64,000 nucleotides of DNA, taken from assembly GCA_022844565.1 (NCBI GenBank), contig JALHLK010000003.1, positions 124,001-188,000 of the forward strand. Direction: 5' to 3'. The position numbers and the translations under genes are program-made. The DNA is from Saprospiraceae bacterium (GTDB lineage: Bacteria > Bacteroidota > Bacteroidia > Chitinophagales > Saprospiraceae). The notes beneath the pieces are model-generated. The model saw nothing but the letters and a program-made list of their open reading frames with translations, made no database searches and was not told where the DNA came from. Below are positions 47,381 to 56,150 of this stretch, in pieces (the stretch's first letter is position 1; each line of letters starts with the position of its first letter).

Positions 47381-48850
47381 CTAGTACGCCCGTGCAAAGA
47401 TAACACGTTGTTTGGAAGGTTTACCAGTTAAGATGCATTTACCTTCTTCAAGTATTGATTCGTCTGGTATACACCGAATTGTAGCTTTGGTCAATTCTTT
47501 GATTTTTTCCTCTGTTTCGCTTGTTCCATCCCAGTGGGCAAGACAAAATCCACCTTTTGTATCTAAGACTTCGAGTAGTTGTTCCATACTATCTACATTG
47601 GTGGTTGCGGCAGTTCTGTATGCTAAGGCTCTTTGGAAAAGATTTTCTTGAATATCATCCAATAACTTTTCAATATATTGTGAAACAGTATCTAAAGAAA
47701 CTTGAGTTTTCTCTTTTGTGTCTCTTCTTGCTATTTCTACCACTCCATTTTCTAAATCCCTTTTGCCAATACCTACCCTTACAGGTATACCTTTCATCTC
47801 ATATTCCGCAAATTTAAAACCAGGCCTGTTCTTTTCATCACTATCTATTTTCACAGAAATTCCTTTAGCCTTTAATTCATCATTGATCCTATCAGCTACT
47901 AACATGATTTCTGGTTCTGGCTTAGGTATTGGAACAATTACAACTTGGATAGGAGCCAATTTAGGAGGAAGTACTAGACCTTCATCATCAGAATGTGTCA
48001 TGATCAGGCCTCCTATTAATCTAGTAGATACACCCCAGGAAGTCGCCCATACGTATTCTTCTTTATTTTCACTAGTCAGATATTTTACTTCAAAAGCCTT
48101 TGCAAAATTTTGACCAAGGAAATGTGAAGTACCTGCCTGAAGCGCTTTGCCGTCTTGCATCAGCGCCTCTATAGTAAAAGTATCATCAGCACCAGCAAAT
48201 CTTTCATTTTCTGATTTTGATCCTTTGATTACAGGCATGGCCATGAAGTCTTCTGCAAATCGGGCATAAATCTCATGAATAATTTTTGCCTCCTGAATAG
48301 CCTCTTCTTTGGTGGCATGTGCTGTGTGGCCTTCTTGCCATAGAAATTCTGCCGTGCGAAGAAAAGGTCTAGTTCTCATTTCCCATCTTACCACATTTGC
48401 CCATTGATTGATCAAAAGGGGTAAATCTCTGTATGATTGAATCCAATCTCTATAGGTATTCCAAATGATCGCTTCACTTGTAGGCCGGACGATCAACTCT
48501 TCTTCGAGTTTTGCATTTGGGTCTACCATTAGTTTACCGGGGTTGTCTGGGTCGTTTTTTAGTCTATAATGCGTCACTATAGCGCATTCTTTAGCAAAGC
48601 CCTCTGCATTTTTTTCTTCAGCTTCAAATAGACTTTTAGGCACAAAAAGTGGAAAGTATGCATTAACATGCCCAGTCTCTTTAAACATCTTATCCAATTG
48701 AGCTTGCATCTTTTCCCAGATAGCATAGCCATAAGGCTTGATGACCATACAGCCTCTTACAGCACTGTTATCGGACAGTCCTGCCTTCTTTACAATGTCC
48801 AAATACCATTGTGAATAATTTTCTTCTCTTAATGTAATTTCTTTTGCCAT
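47381..48850 (-). CDS. proS: Proline--tRNA ligase
   Basis: [39 protein letters not shown]...[37 protein letters not shown]. Confidence 0.97.
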   Translation of the reverse strand: MAKEITLREENYSQWYLDIVKKAGLSDNSAVRGCMVIKPYGYAIWEKMQAQLDKMFKETGHVNAYFPLFVPKSLFEAEEKNAEGFAKECAIVTHYRLKNDPDNPGKLMVDPNAKLEEELIVRPTSEAIIWNTYRDWIQSYRDLPLLINQWANVVRWEMRTRPFLRTAEFLWQEGHTAHATKEEAIQEAKIIHEIYARFAEDFMAMPVIKGSKSENERFAGADDTFTIEALMQDGKALQAGTSHFLGQNFAKAFEVKYLTSENKEEYVWATSWGVSTRLIGGLIMTHSDDEGLVLPPKLAPIQVVIVPIPKPEPEIMLVADRINDELKAKGISVKIDSDEKNRPGFKFAEYEMKGIPVRVGIGKRDLENGVVEIARRDTKEKTQVSLDTVSQYIEKLLDDIQENLFQRALAYRTAATTNVDSMEQLLEVLDTKGGFCLAHWDGTSETEEKIKELTKATIRCIPDESILEEGKCILTGKPSKQRVIFARAY

Positions 48851-49157
48851 ATACTTTTGTAGTCTATATTATGTATTACTACTATCTTTTGTTAATTTAT
48901 GTTTAATAAAATTATGTTCTGTAACTTATTTGAGTGTTTTCGCATTTTATATTATGAATTAGCTAATTAAAAGGTAGCAAAAAAAATATTAAAGCTTTCT
49001 TTTTTTTGACACTTTTAGCTTCTTCAGTAAAAATTAGGATATATTTTAAATTGTTTATCAAAATTTTAACTGAAAATTCGTGCAAAAGTAATAAATTGCA
49101 CCTTGTTAGGAAAAGGAGAGACAAATTTATTGTGATTAAACATAAAATAAATTACAA

Positions 49158-50360
49158 ATGAAATCTAAATTATTAAATGGACTTGTTGGTTTGTTGGTTT
49201 TAGGAGCATCACCGCTTAGTGCTCAATTTGATGATCTTTACAGTAACCCTATTAAAAGGGAGCCGGTAAAGAAAGAAATTAAAAGCCCAAGTTACGCTAT
49301 TGGTGGGAGTGAAACGGATAATGACTACTACGACGCTGATGGTACAGACTACTATAATGACGAAAGAAGAAGTGGTGACGTAAATTATTACGATGACCTC
49401 GACTATACTTACTCTAGAAGAATCAATACTTTCCACAGAAGGAATTTTGCCTTCAATAATCCTTATAGATTTGGGAGTATGTTCGATCCATTTGGATATT
49501 CTTTTAACGACCCTTTCTTTGATCCTTTCTGGGGTGGTAATAACATCATCGTAAATGTAGGTATCGGGTCAGGATTTGGATGGAATAGATGGAACAGATG
49601 GAATAACTGGAATAGTTGGGGATTTAACAATGGTTGGAATAATGGTTGGAACAACGGATGGAATAGTTGGGGTAACTATGGATGGGGTAACAATATAGGC
49701 TGGAATAGCTTCGGTTGGAATTCTTGTCCTCCTTCTTGGAATAGACCTGTATTTGTTAACAACTATTATAATAATGTAGGTGGCAACGCAAACAATAATC
49801 CGAATAATGAAAGTGGTTCAAACAGATATTATGGATCGAGAACTACAAGTTCCACTACAACAAGTACAGTAGGTAGAGTTGATGGACCTAGGTCGTATAG
49901 AGGTGATACACCTTCAAGTGAGAGTGTAGGACCAAGAAGTAGAGGTACAGACCCAACATTAACAACGTCATCTACTACTCGAAGATCAACTACCGAGACG
50001 AGTAGTGCAAGGCCTTCTATCTACTCAAGAGGTAATACGAGTGGAAGCACAACTACCTCAAGTGCAAGTGGAAGAACAGCGAGCACAAGCAGAGGATCTT
50101 CTTCTGGACAAACTGAGCGATCAGTGTACAGTGGTAGCAGAAACTCTGATGGATATTCAGGAAGCAGAACCAGTCCTTCTTCAAATGATAACTATAGCAG
50201 GAGTTCATCACCAAGCAGAAGTAGCGATAACTTCTCTTCTGGAAGTAGCAGATCATCTTCATCATCATCTTCTTCAGCAGGAAGTAGCAGGTCTTCTAGT
50301 GGAGGCTCAAGCGGTGGAAGTAGCTCAGGAGGTGGAAGAAGCAGCGGTAGAGGCGGATAA
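49158..50360 (+). CDS. Secreted low-complexity protein: Asn/Trp/Gly-rich tract followed by Ser/Arg/Gly-rich tail
   Basis: Signal peptide (LLNGLVGLLVLGASPLSAQ); GFGWNRWNRWNNWNSWGFNNGWNNGWNNGWNSWGNYGWGNN; SRSSSSSSSSAGSSRSSSGGSSGG. Confidence 0.8.
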   Translation: MKSKLLNGLVGLLVLGASPLSAQFDDLYSNPIKREPVKKEIKSPSYAIGGSETDNDYYDADGTDYYNDERRSGDVNYYDDLDYTYSRRINTFHRRNFAFNNPYRFGSMFDPFGYSFNDPFFDPFWGGNNIIVNVGIGSGFGWNRWNRWNNWNSWGFNNGWNNGWNNGWNSWGNYGWGNNIGWNSFGWNSCPPSWNRPVFVNNYYNNVGGNANNNPNNESGSNRYYGSRTTSSTTTSTVGRVDGPRSYRGDTPSSESVGPRSRGTDPTLTTSSTTRRSTTETSSARPSIYSRGNTSGSTTTSSASGRTASTSRGSSSGQTERSVYSGSRNSDGYSGSRTSPSSNDNYSRSSSPSRSSDNFSSGSSRSSSSSSSSAGSSRSSSGGSSGGSSSGGGRSSGRGG

Positions 50361-50402
50361 TCTCCAATACAATAAAGAGGAATATAGAATATAGATAAGT
50401 AG

Positions 50403-50428
50403 AAAGGGAGTTTTAGGGCTCCCTTTTT
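50403..50428 (+). terminator. Intrinsic terminator
   Basis: AAAGGGAG ... CTCCCTTTTT after stop at 50360. Confidence 0.75.
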
Positions 50429-50607
50429 ATTAGGATTCTAAAAAAAATGTCTGGCAATTACATTTTGGATGTATAATAAAACTTATTCATCCATAGTAGT
50501 TTCTTTTTTTAATTGTAATCCCCGCTATATTTTAATCAACTTATTTTCAAGAATTGTAAAGTTCTTTGACTTACAATTTTATTGTTAATTTTTAAATTTT
50601 AAACAAA

Positions 50608-52089
50608 ATGAGAAAGTATATTTTATTTATAAGCATATTGAGTTTAGGAGTTACCAGCCTTATTAGTCAAGGAATAGGTGACGCAGTTAGGTTATCTCAA
50701 TTTAATCCTGGAGGAACGGCAAGAGTCTTAGGAGTAGGAGGGGCGTATGGAGCGATGGGAGGTGATTTTTCAGTACTAAACATTAATCCAGCTGGCTTAG
50801 GTGAATTCAAAATAAGTGAATTTTCTATCACACCTTCCTTCAATCTTACATCTACCAATGCTGGATATGCTAATCTCGCTAACAATCTGACCAACGAAAA
50901 GAGAAGTCAATTGGCTTTGGATAATCTGGGGATGGTAATTGCATCTAAAAGAACAGGTGGAAAACTAGTCACTAGTAATTTTGCCATAGGTTTAAATAAG
51001 ACAGCAGACCTTAATGACCGATTTATGTATTCTGGAAAGTCTAAAGGATCCATCACCCAACGATTCAAAGAAAAAGCTAATGGTAAACAGCCTAATGCTT
51101 TAGATAATTTTGAAGCGGGTGTAGCTTTTGATGCAGGCGCCATCTATGATTTGAATAAAGATCTAAATTATGAAGCGGATGTATTTGCTGACGAGTCTCT
51201 CACAAAGTCTCAAGAAGTCATCCGTAGTGGGCAGATCAACGAGCTATCTCTTGCTTGGGCAGGTAAAATAGATAATAAATTGAACGTTGGTTTTTCTTTG
51301 GGGATACCTTTTATCAATTTTGAAGAGCAAAAATTTTACAGAGAAGAAGATGTTGGTGATGAAGTCCCTTTTTTTGAGAAACTTTTATATGACGAATTTC
51401 TTACCGTCTCAGGTACAGGACTCAATGTAAAAGGAGGATTTATCTACAGTGCAAATAACTTTATTAGGATAGGAGGTTCCTTCCATAGTCCAACTTGGTA
51501 TAATTTGAATGACAACTTTAATACCGTTGTAGATTATACTTTTAAGGATACTAATATAGAAAATTTTAATGCACGCAGTCCTCAAGGCGATTTTAGATAT
51601 TTATTAAATACGCCTTGGAGACTAATAGGTAGTATAGGAAGTATATATAATCTAGGCAAAGTAAAAGGTTTTATCAATGCGGATGTAGAATATACAGATT
51701 ACAAAAACAATCAATTTAACTTCACAAAATACTCTGACGCCATTGGTGATCGTGAATATGAAGCAGAAGTCAATAGAGATATCAACTCATTGCTTGCTCA
51801 AGCAGTCAATTTTAGACTTGGTACAGAGTTGGTAATAAGTAAGTTGAGACTTAGAGCAGGACTTGCATCTACTCAAACGGCATTCTCAGGTGATACGAAG
51901 AGAAATCTGTCTAATACTTTTGGCATAGGCTTGCGAGAGGATCGGTTTTTTATTGACGTGGCGATGATTAATAATACAATCAACAGTGGCTATATACCGT
52001 ATGCTTTAGTAGACTCTGCACAAGATCCTTTGGTCAGTTTAGAAAGTGGTAAAACAAGGATCGTGATGACTTTTGGGTTTAAATTTTAG
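50608..52089 (+). CDS. Outer-membrane beta-barrel protein (OmpP1/FadL/TodX- or PorV-like)
   Basis: GDAVRLSQFNPGGTARVLGVGGAYGAMGGDFSVLNINPAGLGEFKISEFSITP; barrel C-terminus RIVMTFGFKF. Confidence 0.85.
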   Translation: MRKYILFISILSLGVTSLISQGIGDAVRLSQFNPGGTARVLGVGGAYGAMGGDFSVLNINPAGLGEFKISEFSITPSFNLTSTNAGYANLANNLTNEKRSQLALDNLGMVIASKRTGGKLVTSNFAIGLNKTADLNDRFMYSGKSKGSITQRFKEKANGKQPNALDNFEAGVAFDAGAIYDLNKDLNYEADVFADESLTKSQEVIRSGQINELSLAWAGKIDNKLNVGFSLGIPFINFEEQKFYREEDVGDEVPFFEKLLYDEFLTVSGTGLNVKGGFIYSANNFIRIGGSFHSPTWYNLNDNFNTVVDYTFKDTNIENFNARSPQGDFRYLLNTPWRLIGSIGSIYNLGKVKGFINADVEYTDYKNNQFNFTKYSDAIGDREYEAEVNRDINSLLAQAVNFRLGTELVISKLRLRAGLASTQTAFSGDTKRNLSNTFGIGLREDRFFIDVAMINNTINSGYIPYALVDSAQDPLVSLESGKTRIVMTFGFKF

Positions 52090-52110
52090 TTTTTACATGA
52101 TCGAAATAAT

Positions 52111-52151
52111 GTCGCTTATTGTTTTTTGTAAAAAATGAAACAGTAGGCGAC
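52111..52151. terminator. Terminator-like hairpin between convergent genes
   Basis: GTCGCTTATTGTTT ... AAACAGTAGGCGAC, imperfect stem followed by AGCTTTTTT. Confidence 0.5.
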
Positions 52152-52178
52152 AGCTTTTTTAGGGTGTTTCTATTAATT

Positions 52179-52781
52179 TTAGATGATTGTTACCATTTTC
52201 TTCGGTTCCGAAAAGTATTGTGCCACTCCTAATGCTCCAACTACCCCGCTTTTGCTATTGTTTATTAGATAGTTTTCTTCAACAAGATTTTTGTTGAGTA
52301 TGATCACCTTCACCTCTCCAATGACAAGAAATGTACCATTCAACTTGATTGGTAAAATCTCGCGTAATTCTAACCCAAACTTTACAAAACACTCTTTGAC
52401 AAAAGGTGGATGAAAGTCTGCGAAATATTCTGGCGTCAAAGCACAAGCCGCAAACTCTGACACTTCTTTTGGGTGCTTTTCGGATGTATTATGTGCATTT
52501 TGTAAGATACCTTGATGTACATTATTGATTGTGTACACTCCTGTAGCCTCGATATTCATGATGGTATGACTATACTCACTTTTGGGCCTATGAACAAATC
52601 CAATAAGTGGTGGATGTGAGCCTAAATGGGTGACTGTACTGAAAATGGCAAGATTTTCTAGCCCATTAAAATCTTTGGTCCCAATTAGGTTTACAGACTT
52701 AACGCCAGGAAGGCTATTGATAAGGTTTATTTTATGGACTTTATCGAGAGTTTGTATAGCAAATTCGTCTAAAATGATCAT
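52179..52781 (-). CDS. Flavin reductase family protein (FMN-binding split barrel)
   Basis: GVKSVNLIGTKDFNGLENLAIFSTVTHLGSHPPLIGFVHRPKSEYSHTIMNIEATGVYTIN. Confidence 0.88.
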   Translation of the reverse strand: MIILDEFAIQTLDKVHKINLINSLPGVKSVNLIGTKDFNGLENLAIFSTVTHLGSHPPLIGFVHRPKSEYSHTIMNIEATGVYTINNVHQGILQNAHNTSEKHPKEVSEFAACALTPEYFADFHPPFVKECFVKFGLELREILPIKLNGTFLVIGEVKVIILNKNLVEENYLINNSKSGVVGALGVAQYFSEPKKMVTII

Positions 52782-52921
52782 AAACTTGTTTTGTTTTGAT
52801 AAAACATTAAATTATGTATGACTTTCTGGTGAAAACTGAAGTAATGATAATAAGAAAAAACCAAGGAATTTGTTCTAAAAAACTAAAAATAGGGCATGTA
52901 TAATTCATTGATTGATTAATA

Positions 52922-52996
52922 TTGAGTAAAATTAAAATATTATTGAGTAAAAATACTCAACATATTGAGTAAAAATACTCATTAAATTGAGTAAAA
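52922..52996. promoter_or_regulatory. Iterated TTGAGTAAAA(ATACTCA) sites in a divergent promoter region
   Basis: TTGAGTAAAA (52922), TTGAGTAAAAATACTCAA (52943-52960), TTGAGTAAAAATACTCA (52965-52981), TTGAGTAAAA (52987-52996). Confidence 0.6.
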
Positions 52997-53104
52997 TATA
53001 AATATTTCTTTGACTTTTGCTTGAATATTGTTGTGAAATAAATCCACCAAATTATTGACCTCAAACAATATTTTTGTAATTTTACGTCAATTAAACCAAC
53101 AACA

Positions 53105-53632
53105 ATGGTAAATTCGATAATTCAGCTTCCAACACTGCAAGATGACTTGGTTGTCATGAGTCCTTTGACACAAGATGATTTTAGTGAACTTTGGAAATTG
53201 GCATCCAATCCAGAAGTTTGGGCTCAACATCCCGCTAAGGAAAGAGCCACGGTAGAAGGGTTTACTAAATTTTTTGAAGCCAGTCTTCATACCCGCAGTA
53301 GTTATGCTATCCGAAACAAAGAGGGAGAAATGGTAGGCATGAGTTCTTACTATGAATATGATGATTATCACAACATGGTATCTATTGGTTTTACCTTTTT
53401 TGGGTTAGAATATTGGGGTAAAGGGTATAATCCTCATGTAAAACAACTGATGATTGACTATGCTTTTGATCATTTGAAAGTGGAGCATGTCATTTTTCAT
53501 GTAGATGAAAACAATATTCGATCACAATCCGCTTTGGATAAATTAGGGATTAAAAAAATCAATGACATTCATACCATCAAGAGGGATCATACGGAGACGC
53601 ATAATGTCCTTTTTATGAAAAGTAAATGTTAA
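53105..53632 (+). CDS. GNAT family N-acetyltransferase (RimJ/RimL-like)
   Basis: LVVMSPLTQDDFSELWKLASNPEVWAQHP...GLEYWGKGYNPHVKQLMIDYAFDHLKVEHVIFHVDENNIRSQSALDKLGIKK. Confidence 0.92.
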   Translation: MVNSIIQLPTLQDDLVVMSPLTQDDFSELWKLASNPEVWAQHPAKERATVEGFTKFFEASLHTRSSYAIRNKEGEMVGMSSYYEYDDYHNMVSIGFTFFGLEYWGKGYNPHVKQLMIDYAFDHLKVEHVIFHVDENNIRSQSALDKLGIKKINDIHTIKRDHTETHNVLFMKSKC

Positions 53633-53654
53633 CCTATAAAGAAATTTTGAATAT

Positions 53655-53879
53655 ATGAGATTTATTGACAAGTACAAAGTTGACTACCTAGATTATAAAC
53701 TCTTCACATCTTCTTGGGGAGTGGTAAATCATCAAGATAAAGCCAATCATATGGAAGCTTTAATTAATGAGCGATATGGTGAAGGATATAAACTCAAAGA
53801 AATTTTATCAAATATTGATACGGTAGGATATCATCATTTGACATTTGTGTTTGAAAAAATGGAAGAATTAAAGCAGTAG
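53655..53879 (+). CDS. Hypothetical protein, 74 aa
   Basis: Short ORF just downstream of and co-oriented with the GNAT gene. Confidence 0.5.
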   Translation: MRFIDKYKVDYLDYKLFTSSWGVVNHQDKANHMEALINERYGEGYKLKEILSNIDTVGYHHLTFVFEKMEELKQ

Positions 53880-53902
53880 CTTTTAAATATTTTGAGTAGA
53901 CA

Positions 53903-54379
53903 TTAATTCACCACCTTATCAGCACAGCATGATGAGGCGAAAGCATCAGGTTTGGCCTTAAAGGTGTACCCCATTCCCATAATATAGCCCATTGCTTCTT
54001 TTAACGCAACATTAGACTTAAAGGTAGGGTCAGTATTTATATCTGCATGCACCTCTAATTCTACATGATACCTATCTAAAAGATCACACAGTTTATAAGC
54101 AATGTCGACTGATCTACTAACTTCTGTGATCATTCTTTCTTTGAGTGACATGTTATTATTATGAATGCTTTCATTAAGAATATACATAAATCCACCTCTT
54201 TTTTCTCTTAAAAATACAATGACCGTTGCAAATTCTATTTGTTCGTTATGAACTTGAGAATCCGAACCAATGCACACCTTTAATTTTATCCCTTCCGCAG
54301 TCTCGCGTATAATCGCTTCTTCGACTGCATCTAGGATAGGCTTTTTAATTTTTTCACCATTTAATCTTCTCCAATACAT
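53903..54379 (-). CDS. RNase H-like YkuK/DUF458 family protein
   Basis: KLKVCIGSDSQVHNEQIEFATVIVFLREKRGGFMYI...VELEVHADINTDPTFKSNVALKEAMGYIMGMGYTFKAKPDAFASSCCADK. Confidence 0.88.
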   Translation of the reverse strand: MYWRRLNGEKIKKPILDAVEEAIIRETAEGIKLKVCIGSDSQVHNEQIEFATVIVFLREKRGGFMYILNESIHNNNMSLKERMITEVSRSVDIAYKLCDLLDRYHVELEVHADINTDPTFKSNVALKEAMGYIMGMGYTFKAKPDAFASSCCADKVVN

Positions 54380-54598
54380 ATAAACTATTTTTTAATAACA
54401 TTGAGTTAACCTTACAAGTCAAATCTAGGTACAAAAAATATATAATATTAGTTTATATGTAAATAATTTACTAACAGATGTTTAAAACTGAATGGATTTG
54501 GGTAGGATCCAATATTTTAAAATCTAGTCATAGCAACTAAATGATTGCCATTTAAGAAATATGTAAGAAATAAGTTGAATGAAAAGCCTTTTAATGTT

Positions 54599-55906
54599 TT
54601 AATAAAGTGCCTTAACCCTATTCTCAAATTCAGTTTTAAATGAAGCATACTTAGCTGTTGCTGGCCCATAAAAACCTGAGTAGACATGATTTATTTTATT
54701 GTTTTGGTCTACAATTATCAATGTAGGATAAGCTACTACCTTATCAATGAAACCTAGAGCACTAGCTGCTTCTTTTTTGTCATAATAACCGCCTAGCAAG
54801 AGATCCCAATCCATATTATTTTTTTCTTTATAAACTGACAATTGGGCTAAAGACTTGATGGTATCGCGATATCGTTCAAATGCTAATGTGATTATTTCTA
54901 CATTTTCAAATGCTGGTTTACTTTTTAATTCTTTTAAGAATACTGTCGCGTCTTTACAATTTGGACACCAAGTACCCATAATTTCTATAATCTTTATTTT
55001 GTTCTGATATTTTGGATCATTTAAAGAAACTAACTTTCCATTATGATCTGGTAGACTAAAATTAATGGAGCTGCTTTGAGTAGCCTTAGACAAAGAGTAA
55101 GCATCAGCCAAGGTAGGATTGTCTTTTTTGACACCATCCCAAGATACGGTGTAGTGCTTTCCTGATCTAAATGATCCTGTCAAAGTCGTATCATTGAGCA
55201 ATTTGGTTTCGATCAAGAATGCGTGTGAACCATCAAAGCAAGAAAGATAAGCTTTACTACCAATAACATTACCTTCTAAGTACCTATAATCACCAGTTTC
55301 AGTTTCAATAGTTCCAGTAATTTTATCTTTATTTTGTTTGAACTCTGCAACACCAGGAAATGGTTCTTTCGAATTTGGATCAAATACTGCCTGCCATTTA
55401 CCAGAGAAATTTGCTGTTAGTGGCTTATTTGAAGGTTCAAATCGGTAGTCTTTGCCATGGGTTGCTTTAAATCTTATTGCATAATTTTCTCTGTAATTGA
55501 CAATCCAAGATCCTTCCATCGTAGAGTTTTCATAAAGAGCCTCTATTCTGGTATCAAATTCTTTAAAATGTATGACAACAGAATCTTTATTTATTGATTT
55601 TGCGGTCATAAATTCATTATCTGTCACCTTTATTCTCTCAGTACCATTTATCAATTCGATATAAAAATTGTCTTTATCCTCATAGATTACTTCGAATGTG
55701 AAGGGTAACTCACCAATAAAATCAGTTTTTTTAATAATTTCTTTTTTGTTATCAGAAAACTGAGGGTTTTCGGTTAAGTATAAGACTCCTCTCCAAATAC
55801 CCGGTGGTATTTTGGTATAGGATTTTTGAGGTTCTACACATGAATTAATTCCAATGATGAGTATTGAAAATATCAAGAACTTAAAGAATATTTTATTGAG
55901 TAACAT
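54599..55906 (-). CDS. TlpA-family disulfide reductase lipoprotein with large N-terminal domain
   Basis: IGINSCVEPQ lipobox; C-terminal SINFSLPDHNGKLVSLNDPKYQNKIKIIEIMGTWCPNCKDATVFLKEL. Confidence 0.88.
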   Translation of the reverse strand: MLLNKIFFKFLIFSILIIGINSCVEPQKSYTKIPPGIWRGVLYLTENPQFSDNKKEIIKKTDFIGELPFTFEVIYEDKDNFYIELINGTERIKVTDNEFMTAKSINKDSVVIHFKEFDTRIEALYENSTMEGSWIVNYRENYAIRFKATHGKDYRFEPSNKPLTANFSGKWQAVFDPNSKEPFPGVAEFKQNKDKITGTIETETGDYRYLEGNVIGSKAYLSCFDGSHAFLIETKLLNDTTLTGSFRSGKHYTVSWDGVKKDNPTLADAYSLSKATQSSSINFSLPDHNGKLVSLNDPKYQNKIKIIEIMGTWCPNCKDATVFLKELKSKPAFENVEIITLAFERYRDTIKSLAQLSVYKEKNNMDWDLLLGGYYDKKEAASALGFIDKVVAYPTLIIVDQNNKINHVYSGFYGPATAKYASFKTEFENRVKALY

Positions 55907-56150
55907 CTACAAATATTTGATTGATGAAACAAAAGTAACACATATAAGGTTTTTCTTATAATATTTATAGGGCCATTTGCTCTTTAGTTTTTGCAGAACC
56001 TAATAAATTTGAAAAGTTTATTCATTTCCTTCAATTTTTATGATGGCTTGTTCGTTTTTCATGAAAAAATATAGATTAGTCATAAATTTAATTCCTAAAA
56101 TATATGGCTCACTGATTTTTTATTAGTTTTGCATTACAAAATTTTTAGAT

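Noticed and set aside
47718-48113. Plus-strand ORF of 131 aa
   Set aside because: Antisense to proS, whose motifs are unambiguous.
50005-50394. Plus-strand ORF of 129 aa rich in Val/Glu/Gln
   Set aside because: Alternative frame of the low-complexity Ser/Gly repeat region; artefact of repeat codons.
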